DNA from: Melanocharis versteri
Lineage: Eukaryota; Chordata; Aves; Passeriformes; Melanocharitidae
Direction of reading: 5' to 3'
Length of the DNA stretch: 64,000 nt
Assembly: GCA_013397845.1 (NCBI GenBank)
Contig: VZTG01007434.1
Coordinates: 1,430,073-1,494,072, forward strand
Part shown: positions 1 through 13,450 of the stretch, one piece after another
Layout: each line of letters starts with the position of its first letter
Numbering within the stretch: position 1 is the first letter of the stretch
The notes under the pieces: model-generated
Database searches by the model: none
Told to the model about the DNA's origin: nothing
What the model saw: only the letters and a program-made list of their open reading frames with translations
Program-made: the position numbers and the translations under genes

Positions 1-231
1 AGATTAGATATTAGGAAAAACAAATTTACTGTGATGATGATGAGGCACTGAAACAGGTTGCCCAGAGAATCTGTGGCTGCCCCATCTCTGGAAGTGTTTA
101 AGGAGAGGTTGGATGGAGTTCTGAGCAACTTAGTCTAAGTGAAAGGTGACCCTGCCTTTGGCAAGAGTGTTGGAACTAGATGATTTTTAAGGTTCTTTCC
201 AACCCCAGCCATTCTATGTTTCTATGATACC
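1..231 (+). mobile_element. CR1 LINE, 3' end, cut by the window edge
   Basis: This matches the well-known 3' tail of avian CR1 elements. It begins with a degenerate 'attagatattaggaa...tttactgtg' segment, then the 'gaggcactg(a)aacaggttgcccagagaa' block, 'ctgtggctgccccatctctgg', and ends in 'ccattctatgtttctatga', the usual CR1 terminal octamer repeat. It is noncoding here and covers only the last part of ORF2 and the 3' UTR. Divergence is moderate, for example 'taaggagaggttggatggagttctgagcaac' where younger copies read differently. The left boundary is unknown because the window starts inside it. It is of the same type and orientation as the copy at 1266-1688. Confidence 0.9.
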
Positions 232-1265
232 TTGAAAATACTGCCCTTAAGTTACCATGTGCTTCACAAAGACAGTTAATCTCTAAACATTTTAGACAGG
301 AAGGGAAGAAGTACTCTTCCTCTTTTAAGGATAAGATTAAAAAATACAATTAAAATATTATATACCATGGTGTGCTCTCCAGGAAGTGAACTGAAAAAGT
401 AAATTTGCCTCACTTCCCCTCAACATCAGAAAAGATTCAGGTTTCCTTTCCTCTACATAGCCTTTGTTTTAATTGGAATTGGGAAGAAGACTTATATTGT
501 GGAAGAGTCAGTAGAAATGAAGATATGCAAAACTAAGCCCTTATCATGGAGTGTTAATTACCTATGCGGTAGTTGTACTTACAAGATGAGAGCAACCAAA
601 GACAGGTTGTTCTTTGTTTCCAAACCAGATGCGGGGTAGCAGAAGTGTGGCCTCACAGCTCATCTAAATTCTGAATTCCGGCAGGCTGACAGCTGCTCCT
701 TTTCTGCTGATTAAGAAACACCAACAAACACTTTTTTTTTCTTTTTTTTTCCCTCCACAAAGATCTTCTTGGCTGCTTATATTTGTAAACTCAAAAATGG
801 GCTCTTCCCAGTCAGTGTTTTTAACTGTGATTACTAAAAAGGAGGTATTCTTAAGTAGAAGAAGAGAGGCAAGGTTTGGATGAGATGTGCTAGGAGGTAT
901 AATGATATACCATACATTTACTCACGTATCACAAAAAAAAAGACAATTACAATTGAACAGTGTACCATTTTTTTCCCCATAACTCTCCTGGACAGAAGCC
1001 TTGAAAAGTCTCTCCAAAATGAAGTCCTTTCTTGTCAGACAAACGAAGTCTATTCTGTTTTGGCCTCTTAGGAGATTGCTGGCAGAGTTCAGACCTGACA
1101 CAGGTCCAGACCCCCTTCTGCTACACATAAGGTAGAAAATCTGTGTTTCTGTTTTAATTTGCAGGATAGTATTCTAGGTCTCTTAGTGTTCTTCCACTTC
1201 TCAGGAAAAAAAAAATCAAAAGGAGATGATGCTAAAACCAAAACAGTAAGTTTGAGTCTATAGCA
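232..1265. other. Non-repetitive noncoding stretch
   Basis: No gene or recognisable transposon is seen. The only simple-sequence feature is a T-rich run at 732-750 broken by one C. The short open frames here (about 60 codons, on both strands) resemble no known protein. Confidence 0.6.
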
Positions 1266-1688
1266 GGGACACAAAGATGATCCGGGGGCTGGAGCACCGC
1301 TCCAATGAAGGCAGGCTGAGGGAGTTGGGGTTGTTCAGCCTGGAAAAGAGAAGGCTCCAGGGAGAACTTAAAGCTGCCTTCCAGTACCTGAAGGGAGCCT
1401 ACAAGAGAGCTGGGGAGGGACTTTTTACAAAAGCATGTGGGGATAAGACAAGGGACAATGGCTTTAAACTGAGAGAAGGTTTATATTAGAGATAAGAAAT
1501 AAATTCTCTAGTGCAAGGGTAGTGAGACACTTGAACAGGTGGCCCAGAGAAGCTGTGGCTGCCCCATCCCTGGAAGTGTTCAGGGACAGGCAATCTCATC
1601 CAGTGGAAAGTTCCCTGTGGCAGAGGAGTTAGAACCAGGTGATATTTAAGGTCCTTTCCTGCCCAAAATGTTCTATGGCTCTATAAAG
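1266..1688 (+). mobile_element. CR1 LINE fragment, ORF2 C-terminus plus 3' UTR
   Basis: This is a 5'-truncated CR1. The frame at 1277-1489 reads the C-terminal end of CR1 ORF2: 'MIRGLEHRSNEGRLREL' followed by 'GLFSLEKRRLQGEL', where intact copies read 'M(V/I)xGLEHLxYExRLRELGLFSLEKRRLRGDL'. It then passes through the 'TRDNGFKLREG' region. The 3' part repeats the tail seen at 1-231 ('ggcccagagaagctgtggctgccccatcc') and ends near 'ttctatggctctata'. It is not functional: reverse transcriptase and endonuclease are missing and the frame closes at 1489. Subfamily was not assigned. Confidence 0.92.
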
Positions 1689-4600
1689 TGTGGATTTTTA
1701 TGGGCATTACCTCAGGGTGGACAATGTGCTGCTGTGATTCTACATTCACTTGACATCTGGGAGAGATTTGGTAGGGTACATTCATATTAAGAGTTGCACA
1801 CTACTTGTAATTTTGAAGATGTATTTGTTCCAATCCCAGGTGAACTTTTTTTTCCTCTGATAGTAATTTCCTTTTGAAGGGAAATGAAGATTTGGCAACA
1901 TGTGAAGAAATATTTTTTGTTTGTCACCATGCTAACAGATTTCCCAGTGCTCTTTTCTGAGGCTGGATGATCTAGATTGAGGCATATGCCCAAACTAGAA
2001 ATGAACATCTGCTATATGCTTAGACTAAGTATATTGAGATTTGTATTTTTTTTTCTTTTTTATATACATGTGCATGAATACACAAATATTGCTGTAATGT
2101 AAAATAAATTATAGAGATGTCCAAAATAATATATGTATTTCATCAAATTTAAAGATATTTATTTCAGTTTTGATGTTCTTCCTCAGGAAACTGTGCATAC
2201 TAAAAAAGCTTTATTGAGGTAGAAACAGGCTAATCCTGAGATTCTGCAGCATACACTTCAACAGCCTCAGAAACTGGGACTGGAACAAGAGTTTTCTTCC
2301 TACTGGTTTGTACCTAACTAAAATGGCTGTTCTTCTTCTTATAACAGGGGAGTTCAGAAGGTTGAATCAAAATAAAAGATGTACATCTGGATAGCTGATA
2401 GTAGCTTGAACAGTAGTGAAATATGGCTAATGGGTCCTAACCAAAGAGGATAGAAGGCATCCGGATCCAATCCCCATCCTCTAAAGGCATCCAGTCTGAT
2501 TGCAAACAGGTTTTACCTAATGATTTCCACACAGGAAAATTCTGGAGTGATATCAATTTTAATTTTTTAAACCTGACCTTTTGCCTCAGAAAAAGAAAAC
2601 TAGTGGAAATGCAGCTCTAGGAAGAGCAAACTGGGGAACACCTGTGGGAAAGCAGATCTTCCCTGCAGAAAGATGAAGGTTCACTATATGAAAGGCCTGT
2701 TTTAAAGCTGCTTGTCTGCTGCTACTTAAGCAGAAACACTAGATGAGAATAATAGAAGAGAAGATGAGAGAACAGTTTTCTCCGTCATTTCGAGATGAAG
2801 GATGTTTTTCAGTTGGAGATGTGTCAGTCACACAAAAGCTGGTCATTAATAATAAGTCACCTTCATTTTATACTCACCTCTGACAATAACACCTCTCTAT
2901 GTTTATGCCAAATTCTGTTTGCCTACTTTCCTCAGGGCAGGTGTGTTTTTCTGACTGTCAGCTGAGTATCACTGGTGGTTTTTATTATCACCAATCATCA
3001 GAAAATAGATTGGAGAGTAAGTATTGTGCTATTTCGGAAAAGTTTTATGCTTCTTATATAAGTTTGTTGGAAGCAGCTTTGGAATTTATTCTTTCTTTTT
3101 CTTCCATCTCTTTCACATTCACCATTTTTGTGTAGGTTCTTTTCCTATTACTATCTTTTACTCAGTGCTGCACTGCTCTGTGGGAAATAAATTTCTTTCA
3201 GATAAGGCAGAAGATGCAAGATACTCTAGGATGTTCTATATTAAATCAGGAGGCTCTGTGGTTAGTCTTGATAGAATATTACAAAAATTTTACATGCACG
3301 CTGCAGCTCTTACTTGTAGGTGGTTTTACACTTTGAGAACACTTTTTGAAAATTGTAGTCCTGGGAGATCAAAAGACATGAAGATGATGGATTGCTGAGG
3401 ATATCTTGAAATGAGCAGTGCCTGTTCCATTTATGAATGTAGCAGTCTTCAAGGTTAGAAATGAAAGCTGAAAAATCAGTAGTTAAAGCTGTTCGAAGTA
3501 AAGAAACAGTTCTGAAATGGAGTTATGTATAAGCTGCTTCATATATCACCCTTTGTTATGGTGTAAAATTTGAGTGTAGGTGTGAGGAACCACTATAAAT
3601 TGCCACAGAGATGAGTATTTCAGTCACTGGGGTCACACTGACTTGTCCAGGAATTGTTTGAGGTAAAATTAACAGCATCTTTATATTTTATCTCCTTTGG
3701 TTAAAATCTATTAAAAAATGACATGCCACTACTTGTAAACTTCATTTTTAAAAGAAAATCAGACTGAGTGTTACTGGAGTTTGCTACTTAAAGCTTTGAC
3801 CTTATGTCTTGTATCAATCAAACACTTCTGGGCTATCTCAAATGGCATTTTCCATCCCTGCCTCTTCTGGCTGTCATGGAAACGCCATGCACGCTCTTAT
3901 AAAGGTACTGTAATACTGCTGGGCCCAGCACAAATCACATTAACAGTGGAGTTGGAATCAACTTAGACATAATAATGGTTGTAGCTTAGGGAAATAGCTC
4001 CTCACCTCTCTTCTAGACAGCTCCAAGCCTGAGCACTTCCCGGGAAACCAGGTTCCATTTCCTGGAGGAGAGCCATCCTGAGGGACACCTGCAATTCTGC
4101 ACTGGGGCGATGAAAACGGCAGGCATGAAATCCCTGCGTCTACTGTTAGCTGGCGAGAAGTTTCCTCTGAGATCTGTGATTTATGAATGACACTTAGCTC
4201 TCGCCATCCAATGCCTTTCTTCAAGGGTGCAAGTGCTCATGAAGAAATTAGAGAGAGACAAAATGCTGCACCTCAAGCATCTCATTCTCACAGCACAGAG
4301 AAGAGTCACTGTCTGGCTCCAAACTTGCCTTACAATATAAAATATTACAGCACTCTTTCCTCCTCCCCCGAATGCCATCTTGACTGTCATCAGCAACAGG
4401 AGGAAAAGTGAATATCTGTACGGGGAGACTTTATCTTCTTCTTGTTGTGAGCTCTTTTTCCTTACAGATGTTCACTTTTTCTTTCGTTTGTTTCCTTTCT
4501 GGACTTGTAAGTTCTAGGGTTTGTTCCAGGGGAAAAAGAGAAAAAGGGATATCCTCATCCCCTCTCATTGTGAAAACCCCACAGCTCTGTTCTCCACTGC
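1689..4600. other. Non-repetitive noncoding stretch
   Basis: AT-rich unique sequence without recognisable repeats or genes. Open frames up to 124 codons (3024-3398, +) have no domain or family resemblance that I can see, and they overlap other frames of similar length, as expected by chance. Confidence 0.55.
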
Positions 4601-5100
4601 CATTCCAGAAGAAATCCTGGAAATTTCACTCTTTCACCCACTCCTCCCATTTCTATTGAATGAAATGGCAGCAACTGCTCCACCATTAGGATCAATATCC
4701 AGGCCATTATGTTGGCAAAAGAAGCAGCAAATCACATTTACGTGGGTTGTCAGATTCATTATTATAAGCAGATGGCAGTCCTTGCACTACAATGCAGCTG
4801 AGAAAAGACTGACATCATTTCAAATTAAAATCTATAATGCTAATACACATCTCTAACTCTTTGTACAGGCCTAAGTGCATTAATCTTCTGAATGATTTGC
4901 CAACGTGTGCACTGCTTTAGGTGTTTTCACTCGAGTGGAGCTAAAAGAAGAGCTTTTAACTGAGAATGGTTAACATTTATTCATACGGATTGATAAAAGC
5001 TAACGTGCAATTTTCTTTACTAGTAGCTCCCTAATAGGAATTAATGGGACATTTTGAAGAGAAAATGCCCAGTTCAGAAGGCCAGTTTAAGAAATGTGTT
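4601..5100. other. Repeat-free block, possible conserved noncoding element
   Basis: There is no repeat and no homopolymer run here. The stretch 4660-5060 has the complex, CpG-poor texture typical of vertebrate conserved noncoding elements, with E-box and TAAT-type motifs (for example 'gcagctgag' near 4795 and 'gcattaat' near 4877). This is texture only; conservation cannot be judged without an alignment. Open frames here are short and unrecognised. Confidence 0.15.
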
Positions 5101-8100
5101 AACCACTGAAGAGAAAAATATGTTAGTAGCATCTCCCTTATATCAACTGCTTTTAAAATAATTACTCGTTAAAAAAAGCAGGGCATTTTTAAAATGTGTT
5201 GTAGACTTGTCTAAGTATGCAAATAAATTTAATTTGTCAAATGTGGACAAAAAATTGAAAATTTTACAATCAGATGACTGTCAAAATTTTGAAAAGTGGA
5301 CATAAAATCAGTCTGTTCTTTTAATACACCTGAAGTGAAAGATGGTTTCCAGAAAAAGAAGTTTACATATTTCAGGGATGTTTTATATCTGCAGTGTCTA
5401 AACAATATATTCTGTCATCATATTTTCTATAGCATGATCTAAAATATCAGAATTTTGTACACAGTTTTCAGGACATGGAGGTGAATTCCTGCACTCTTCT
5501 ATCTTTCTCCTGAAAGGGTATGTCTAAGAGAGAGTATCTTCTGGTGATTGAACTATAGACAGTGTAGTGTCCTGTAGACAGTGGGCTGCCTAACCATGAG
5601 AATGTAATGATTTTGCTTCTGGAGAAATGTTTGCATCATTAGGGGCCATCCTGGACTTTTTCTGCCTGCAAGCACAATGCTGAATTACGCCACACTGGAA
5701 GTCATGTCATTGCACTGTCTATTCTGAGTTAAATACCTTTCCTTTTGTAAGGGCTTAATAAGTGAGTGGTATTACACTGATGCAGCTGATTGGATCCATG
5801 GGGCCAAAAAAATTCCTGTGTTTTCCCTAAAGAAGATTTTAAAACATCCAGGTTAACTACAAAGCCATGAACCTCCGGAATTCTCCCATCAAAATTTTTA
5901 CAAATATATATGTCATTGCAGAAAGGCTTAGCTTTGCCAAAGAACTAACTGAAAAAAATAAAGTTTGTTAAAATGTTTTGACCAAACCCAGGTAGGATCT
6001 TTTGTGCCATTTAGTGTTATCCAGAGATTTAATTTCAAGGGAAACAGAGCCTTCAAATGTACGTTATGTGTTGCCTTCTCCCAGTATGTGCCAGTGCCAT
6101 GTGCTAACATTAATTACTTATTTCTTTAAATGTATCATTGGTGTTTAGTTTTTTTCTGCATTCTTTTGTTATTGGCATATCTAAAACCTGATGTCTCTGT
6201 ATTTCATTCATATCTGCTCACCTTAATGACAAAAACTGATTTCTTAATATTTTCTTGTTCCATTCATCTGACTCAGCACTAGAACCTAGTTTGGCTTGCT
6301 CAAGCCAGTTGTTATGTGCAGCTGTAGAAAATAACGTTTCACTAATATAAACAATATACAACAGCTTAATAATTTGTTTACCTAGAGTTGTTTTTTTTGG
6401 TTTTTTTTTTTTTTTTTTGAGTAGGGATTGATTTGTATTACAAATGAAAAAATTTGAATAACAAAGTACTGGGGAAAAAAAGTAGTTTTTCTATTTGGGA
6501 ATGAAAGACAATTTCATTTTCCAAATTTTTTAAAGGAAATGTCATTCAAGAAAATTAAACTTGAAAGAAAGATATGTACCCAATTGCAGCCACGTGAGTC
6601 TGATCTTCCAAAAAACCTTATTGTTTCATGGAAAAAATTGTGTATTTGGAGGTTCCAGTTTATATGGATGGTGAAATTAACTGATTAACATAGGAACTTT
6701 AGATCAGCTTTAACTTGTCAACTTTAACTCTCTGGCTATCAGACAATCAATTAGTAAGAATTCTGAAAAACTAAAAATTCACGAATGTTTTGATATGTTG
6801 AACAGGGCTCATAGTAATATTTGAATCTTTTAAATCCATGTCTTTGTAAAGTTCTCTACCAACTATTGAAGTCCTAAATGCTATGCACATCTTTCAGGTT
6901 TCTCTTTTAGGGGTTACAGATAAAAACAGGTACATCCAGGGTGTTAAAATTTATTATTCTGATTATTTAAAGTGCATGAGTTGCATCTGATATTTATTTA
7001 AGAATTTCTCTTCATAGCATAATATTTAAACTGCTTAATTAATGGATAATAGCAGGAGATGGGAAATGTGTAATTTACAAATTGAAAAAAGCTCTTAAAA
7101 GTTTTGCAGAACATCTGGAACTTTTCCACAGCAGTCTTGAAATAATATACTCCAAGCCATAGATCCCATTATAACACATCTCACATATGTACTACCATGA
7201 CTACTCAATGAATTGATTTCTCATATGTGAATTGCATGGATTCATTAAATACAGTACACACTAACATTCCTCACTCTGAGTTGATTAGTCAAGTTATTAA
7301 CATCCAAAATACTGCTGCTGAATTAACAATCTGAATAGAGATATAGTGAGATATAGCTCCAGAGCTTATTTTAGAATATGGCATTTCTCCCAAGTGACTC
7401 TCAGTGACACAGTTTGAAAGCTGTAGTAGTTGGTTAGTAAACTGTAAATTAGTATTTTTTGAATACATGAAATAATAGACTATTTTTGATTTGTGGCTGA
7501 AGATATAAGAAACATTTACGGGCTGTGCGTGCCTCACATTCAATCTGAGCCCTATAGAGTACTCTTCTTTCCCCACCCCCCTTTCCTTTGCCTGCATTGC
7601 AGTTTGTTTTACTGACTGAACACTTAAAGAGATATCTACTTAAGGATGTCAAAAGGTGTAGTAAATGGGAGGCAGGCCACTGGGAGACAAAATAGGAAGG
7701 TCATTCCGCCTGACCTCCTCCTGTTTTTTCTCACTAAGAAAGCTGCTGCTCAGCTGACTTAAGATTGAGAGACAAGGCAGAAAAACAGCAAAAACAGTAT
7801 TAACTCAACCTGTTTGGTGGTGCACTTTCTACTTGCAAAAGGTTTTCCTTCATGCTGGTCTCCTGTTGCAGTCATTCCCTTCAGAAATGCTACAGTATAT
7901 TATCTATTCTCTGTTATTCACCCTGCATGCAGGTTGTGTAAGTGAATGGAAATTCAATGATAAAGTCCTCTCTATAGAGATTAATTTCAATGGTTAAGCT
8001 AAGATTCTCAGTAGCTGATGCTTTTGTTGACATTGCAAAGAGGATTTTTGTCTTTAGGTGATATGTAAGGCTTCTGTAATTTCTTGTTGTGGCATTAACA

Positions 8101-9254
8101 TATGGGGAAGGGAATCCTAACCTTTAACCTCACAGCCATATTGATGAGGTGCAAATTGATTTCTTGTGTATATTCAGTCTCTGAGCTGGGCAGAAGGGTC
8201 CCAAAAGTTTGGCCAGTAAACATCCAGGCAAGTGCAAGTGGATGTCATATTGAAGAGAAGCAACAAGTGTGCTCCACTTGCGGGAATTGTGTACTTTCCC
8301 TGACCCAGTCCCTGGCAGATCACGTCCACTTTGACAGCTCCTCGTTTTGCCAAACAGAAGAAATGAGGAATATCTTCTGCACGGGCATCCACTGTAACTT
8401 AAGAGGCACCTCTGTTCTTTGGACAGCAAAGTTTTCATCCCAGCAAACTGAAAGTTAGCACTAAAAAAATACAGTCTGAAGAGATATTTCAAAGGCATTT
8501 GTACTTTATAAGTGTTTACCGCAAGTAATTTTCTTTACTCTGCTGAAATTCTCTCTCAAATCTGTGCATGGTTTATTATGAACTTGTAGAGAAACTAGTT
8601 ATATAATTTTCCCATAGAAGGAAGGAAGAGGAATTATATCACAAAATAATTTTAAAAAATCCATATAAAGTAAACTGAAGTGGAAAGAGTGTAATTTTTA
8701 AAAAAAATTAAAATTAAATTGGCTTTTGATAAACACGCACACTCAAATTCATCTTCAACTTATTTTTATAAGTACTACTCTTGCTGCTTGAGGTTTACAT
8801 TAAAAATATTTTACTCTCTTATATTTTTCCTCTATTTAGATACAACTAAAAGTCACATTTTTTAAATTACTAATCTTTCTGATGTGGGAATGTGTGCAAC
8901 TGGGAAATAAAGTTTTGCAGTTTCACAAGTTAAGCACCTAGGAGGCAAGGCTGCAGAAAATACCAGTGAATGAGTGTAAGGCCTGACCAAACCTTGGCAA
9001 GTGAATGATTTTGAGTGAGATACTTCTTGCTCCTGTGTTGTAATTACTCACTTTCTTTGGTGGAAATTATTCAGGTTATGTTAATTTGAGTTATGTCAAA
9101 ATCTCTGAGAGAGAGTTCAAGTCCATGATTCTGGGTTTATAAAGGCACTAAAATTCTAGAATACAAAGTAGACTGACCTTCAATGGAAATGGGGAAAAAA
9201 AATGTTCACAGGGCATTTATAACCTAATTATATTTATTGTCATGGATTTTAGTC
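5101..9254. other. Non-repetitive noncoding stretch with one T tract
   Basis: Unique AT-rich DNA. A T-rich tract lies at 6391-6418 (8 T, GG, 18 T). At 8102-8498 both strands are open for over 110 codons (118 aa on +, 122 aa on -). Neither translation resembles a known family, and a two-strand open patch argues for chance. No transposon is recognised. Confidence 0.55.
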
Positions 9255-9365
9255 TAAAAGGTTTGTTGTCTTGTTTGGGGTGGGTTTTTTTTGGTTTGTG
9301 TTTTTTGTTTGTTTGTTTGCTCGATTTTTTGGAACTTTTTGGTGTGTTTTTTGGTTTTTTTTACA
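9255..9365. repeat. T/G-rich low-complexity tract
   Basis: Dominated by runs of T broken by G (gtttgtttgtttg and similar). It contains a 61-codon low-complexity frame that should not be taken as a gene. It resembles, on the opposite strand, the A/C-rich tracts at 10970-11094 and 62755-62826. Confidence 0.8.
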
Positions 9366-10969
9366 AAGGCAGATAAATTATTGGGAAATACCTAATTCCC
9401 AATGTTCTGTAAATAAGACTTTTCGTGCAAACTTGCTTGCATATGACTGTGAATAAGAATAGCAAATAGGAAATGTTTGGAGCATAACTCTACCTTCATG
9501 AAGAAAATGTAACAAAATTCTAAGCATAACCAAATCTACTTACATTCATTATCTGAAAATATCAGTGACATACCATCGCTGGTCCCTAGTTTCTCACAGC
9601 ACCTATACCACTAAATAGCTCTCTTCCCCTTTTCTAAGCTTGGAGTCTCTCTATGATTTATTGCCTCATAAATAATTTAAAAGAATGAATAGATCTATAT
9701 TATTTAAAATATTTTCTGAAAATCTCTGGAGAAAAAAAAACAAACAACAAGCTAATGGTAAAGTAATAGCAATTCATAAGGATCCAAGAAGCCACTTCAT
9801 ATTCTATTCCATTCTGCCATGTGCTAACTTAAGGGTAAACATTTTTTTTTCCTTTTCCAAGGCATCACATAGTTATTGATACTCTCTGCTGGTTCTATAT
9901 CCATACAGAACATATTCATATAAGCAGCTGAAGAGGTGACTTTGAAAACCTGTGATTAGGTTTTAGTCAAGTGTTATATCTATAAAAGAAGAGATAAATA
10001 AGGATTAAATACAAATAGAATGGTGCCAGAATTGAATATTTTAATCTAGACTCTGGAGGAGCAAGAAATATTTTAGTGCAGGAGTACTCAAGTACTCAAG
10101 TACATGAATAGGTGAATAGGATGAATCCCTTGTCCTTAATGATGTTTTGTGTAGCCATTTTGAAAGCAAACTTTGCCAATTCCAGAAGGCAGAAAGTATC
10201 AATTAATCTTCATTTATGAATATGTTTCTTTTAAAGAGCTTTCTTATGATTCGAAAACCAAACTCTTTGCAACGGGATCCTTAAATTTAGGGATGTGAGG
10301 CAAATGTGCAGAGCATCCTGCAATGCAAGGAAAGTGCATTTCTCAAATGGCGATTAGTTTTTCACTGTTACTGATTCACTCAGTGTCCTCTGTCCAGTGG
10401 GGCAGCACAAGTGGGGGCGGCCTATCGGATAAAGAACTCCAAATGAGAATGATAGATGTGCTTTAAAGCGAGCCATCTGTACATACTTTCAAAGGTGCTG
10501 AACTAGTGATTTTTTTTTTTCCCACTTCCTCCTTTTTTCATTTCTCATGATGCACATTTGCAAAAGTACAGAATCTCCAGTGAATGGCAAAGTGGGATGC
10601 GGACAAAGGTTTTCCTTACTCGGAAGGGATGAGCATGGTGTAGAGTGAAAAGTTCATTGTATGATGGATGAGCCAGTGAGTGTGAAGGTCACTCTGTCAA
10701 TGGTACACTAGAGAGGATTATGGGTGACAACAGCTCTAAAGGACTGGCAACTAAATTGTTTACAAAATGCAATAGTAGAGAGTTGTAAGAAAGTTCCCCA
10801 ACTTTGTTATTGCAAAAGGATCGCCAGGATAAATAAGCTGAGAGGTTTTTTGGATATCTTGGGGAACATTTCAAAAGTAGGGAGAGACTGTTGCTTTGAA
10901 GACTAAGATCATCTGTTCCTTTTCAAATTAAATTATCACTAAGAGACAAATAAGTCCCAGCTCAAAGCA
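9366..10969. other. Non-repetitive noncoding stretch
   Basis: Unique sequence. A short tandem repeat of 'gtactcaa' (a little over two copies) lies at 10084-10103. A T run lies near 10509-10521. The patch around 10390-10500 is locally more GC-rich and repeat-free, but I see no gene in it. Confidence 0.5.
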
Positions 10970-11094
10970 ACAAACACACCAGAACCCCACCACCTCATTC
11001 TGAAGAAAAAACCCCAACCAAACCACAAAATAAAATAAAGTTATATTAATTTTAACTAACCCCCTGCCAAAAAAGAAAAATAAAAAAAAACCCT
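10970..11094. repeat. A/C-rich low-complexity tract
   Basis: Interrupted A and C runs ('aaaaaaccccaaccaaacc' and 'aaaaaagaaaaataaaaaaa'). It could be the decayed tail of a retroposed sequence, but no body is recognisable beside it. Confidence 0.6.
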
Positions 11095-13179
11095 GAAGAT
11101 TTTTACAAGATACTGCTGGGTGCTAAATTAAAATAAAGGACTCCTATTAAGTTTTAAATTGTGCAAAAATACTCTTATTCTGTTTAACAGATTATCTTTT
11201 AAAGGCAGTCAGTTAATGTTCTAATAAAAAATGACCGTAGGCACAGCTCCCGAAGTGACCCTCAAATGCCCCAGTATTTGCATACTTTATTTTCTGCCAG
11301 CTTAAAAATAATATAAAATAACCTGAGGTTGTTATAAAATGTTAATCTCATTAACATTATAAACCCTAGTATTTAATTACCACTTTCTGCCATTTCTGAC
11401 TTGTTTTTCCTTCAAATAAACACAGTTTTGGGATGTCTGAATGCTAAATTGGCTAAGATTGGAATACGGAAAGTGTAACATTTAATACCATAAAATTTCA
11501 TTATGATTCAATCATGTTCTAGAAACGCTTCCTTTGAAGTCCCTTATTTTGAAAAGCAATGTATCTTAAAAACTTGAGCAATTAATATATCACATTTCTG
11601 TACAAATGTTTTCCTAAACAAAAGAACACAGTTTTGAATAAAAAAAATCATCCTCAAGATATACCCCATTTTTCTGCAGCTAAACAGAAGCATATATGGA
11701 AAGATTTCCAGGCACCCACAAATGTGAGAATATGCCAGAAGCAATAGTTTCCGTCCATATCAAAGCAGTGCACTGGATAGTGTTTTTACACTGACTTAAA
11801 GCTGTGATAACAGGCCTTTTCAGATATGCCATTTCTTAAATAAGGCACCCTTCATTTAACCAAGTGTTCAGTATTGCCAAATCTATAAAGCTAAATTGCT
11901 TTTTTATAAGGTAGAACCTTACCTGTTGGATAAAGTATGTGCAGTGAGGCTTATAAATGCTCATAAAGGGAAAGTATGGATGGTAAAAGTATCCATTACC
12001 TTTTGGAAAAAGGACGATTATTTCAAAGAAAATGCCAGCAGTGGGAGACATATAATAATAATTTAGGAGGAAAAATAAAACTGACTTTTTCCCAGTACCA
12101 CTGTTAATAATACAACTACTTCTTTTATATTAATTAAAAAGTGTTTCTTGCTTGCTATATATTTTTAGTTAGCAGCCAAGTATTTTGCACTTTATAGCAA
12201 AGACTGGACTTCAACCAAACTGGGAGCAAGTGTGCTGTGGAAAGCTATTGGGGGAAACTTTATAACATAGTGTCTATTAATGAAGGACAAATTCATTTAA
12301 TAGATCTCCCTGTAAATCAACATCTGTTGGTAAATTGGCTAGTGGAACTGCTGCGGGTGAAATTCACTTTTGTGTACTGAAATGGCACAGTTAGACTATT
12401 GAGCTGAGTTAGACCTTTTTCCTACCAGTAAGATACAGATAAATGGCTCATGTGCTTCTTTCTAAGATAGAGTACTACGCTTTCCTACACTGGTGCAAGC
12501 ACATCAGAAGATCTGGGGAAAAGAAAACGCTGAATCTCCACATTCCAAATTTCACCTTTACAGCAGCATTTGGAACTACTTCATAATAGATAAATCATCT
12601 TGCTTTCATCTGAGGGGGACACTTGTGTCATCTACTTTTTCCCCAAATGAACTCAGTGGCATTTATTCTACATCAGTGCCCCTGAAGGGCTTTATTATGT
12701 AAGCCTCCTCAGATACTGACCTTTGCCAAATATACCTGACTATGAATGTGGGATTGTCTGTCCTACTTACGGACAGTCTCCAGTAACTGCACTTCAGTAA
12801 GTACAGGACTTATTACATGACTGTTTTTTGATGCTTAGTGCCTGAAGCACAATTGGTTGTCCATCAGGGGTGGGGAGCGATGAGAAGATGTTCAGGGATC
12901 CAAACAAGAATTAAGAGCTCTCATTTCTAAGATAATCTTCAAAAAATTCCAGATTGGATCAGATTCTCTATCCCTTTTCAGGATTTGTTAGGATATAAAG
13001 AACCATTGTGATGAACTAATCTTACTATGCAAAGCAAAGACAAGAATACTAGTCAAAAATTCATTTCACTGTGAATGAGAAATATAAATTTTAGGGGAAA
13101 AAAGTCCAATCTCAATTTTCCTATCATGAAGAAATTACCATGATCCTTCGAGATTTGTTAATTTTTCTTCCTGAATAGT
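11095..13179. other. Non-repetitive noncoding stretch
   Basis: AT-rich unique sequence. No gene, RNA gene or transposon is recognised; open frames are at most about 70 codons. Confidence 0.55.
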
Positions 13180-13278
13180 TCTACTGGGTTTGCATGGCCA
13201 GGTTTGTAACTGAGGGGAGGGTGGGTTGCTAAAGGGGAGAAGCACAAATGGCTTCTGTGAGAAGCTTCTCACCTGTCC
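13180..13278 (+). mobile_element. ERVL-type LTR, 5' terminal fragment
   Basis: The start 'ctactgggtttgcatggc' followed by 'caggttt' and, further on, 'tggcttctgtgagaagctt' matches the beginning of a common avian ERVL-class LTR, whose start reads close to TGTATTGGGTTTGCATGGC. Only about the first 100 bases are present, and the similarity fades after 13278. No TSD or internal retroviral sequence is visible. The same LTR family, represented by its 3' portion, appears at 51553-52275. The family assignment is from memory of the consensus and was not searched. Confidence 0.6.
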
Positions 13279-13450
13279 TGCCAATATCACATGCTTGACC
13301 ATGAAAACATCTTTTGTCTCCTCTCCTTTTTTCCCAAAGGCCAGAAACTGGCATCATGTCATGTTCTTAAGCTGCTCACTAAGAATGAATTATTTCTTTA
13401 CTCTACTATCACTCTTATGGGGTGCTGTCCTACATGAAATATCAGGAAAA

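Noticed and set aside
8102..8498. 118-codon + frame with several Cys/His, overlapping a 122-codon - frame
   Set aside because: The Cys/His spacing fits no zinc-finger pattern, both strands are open together, and no family is recognised.
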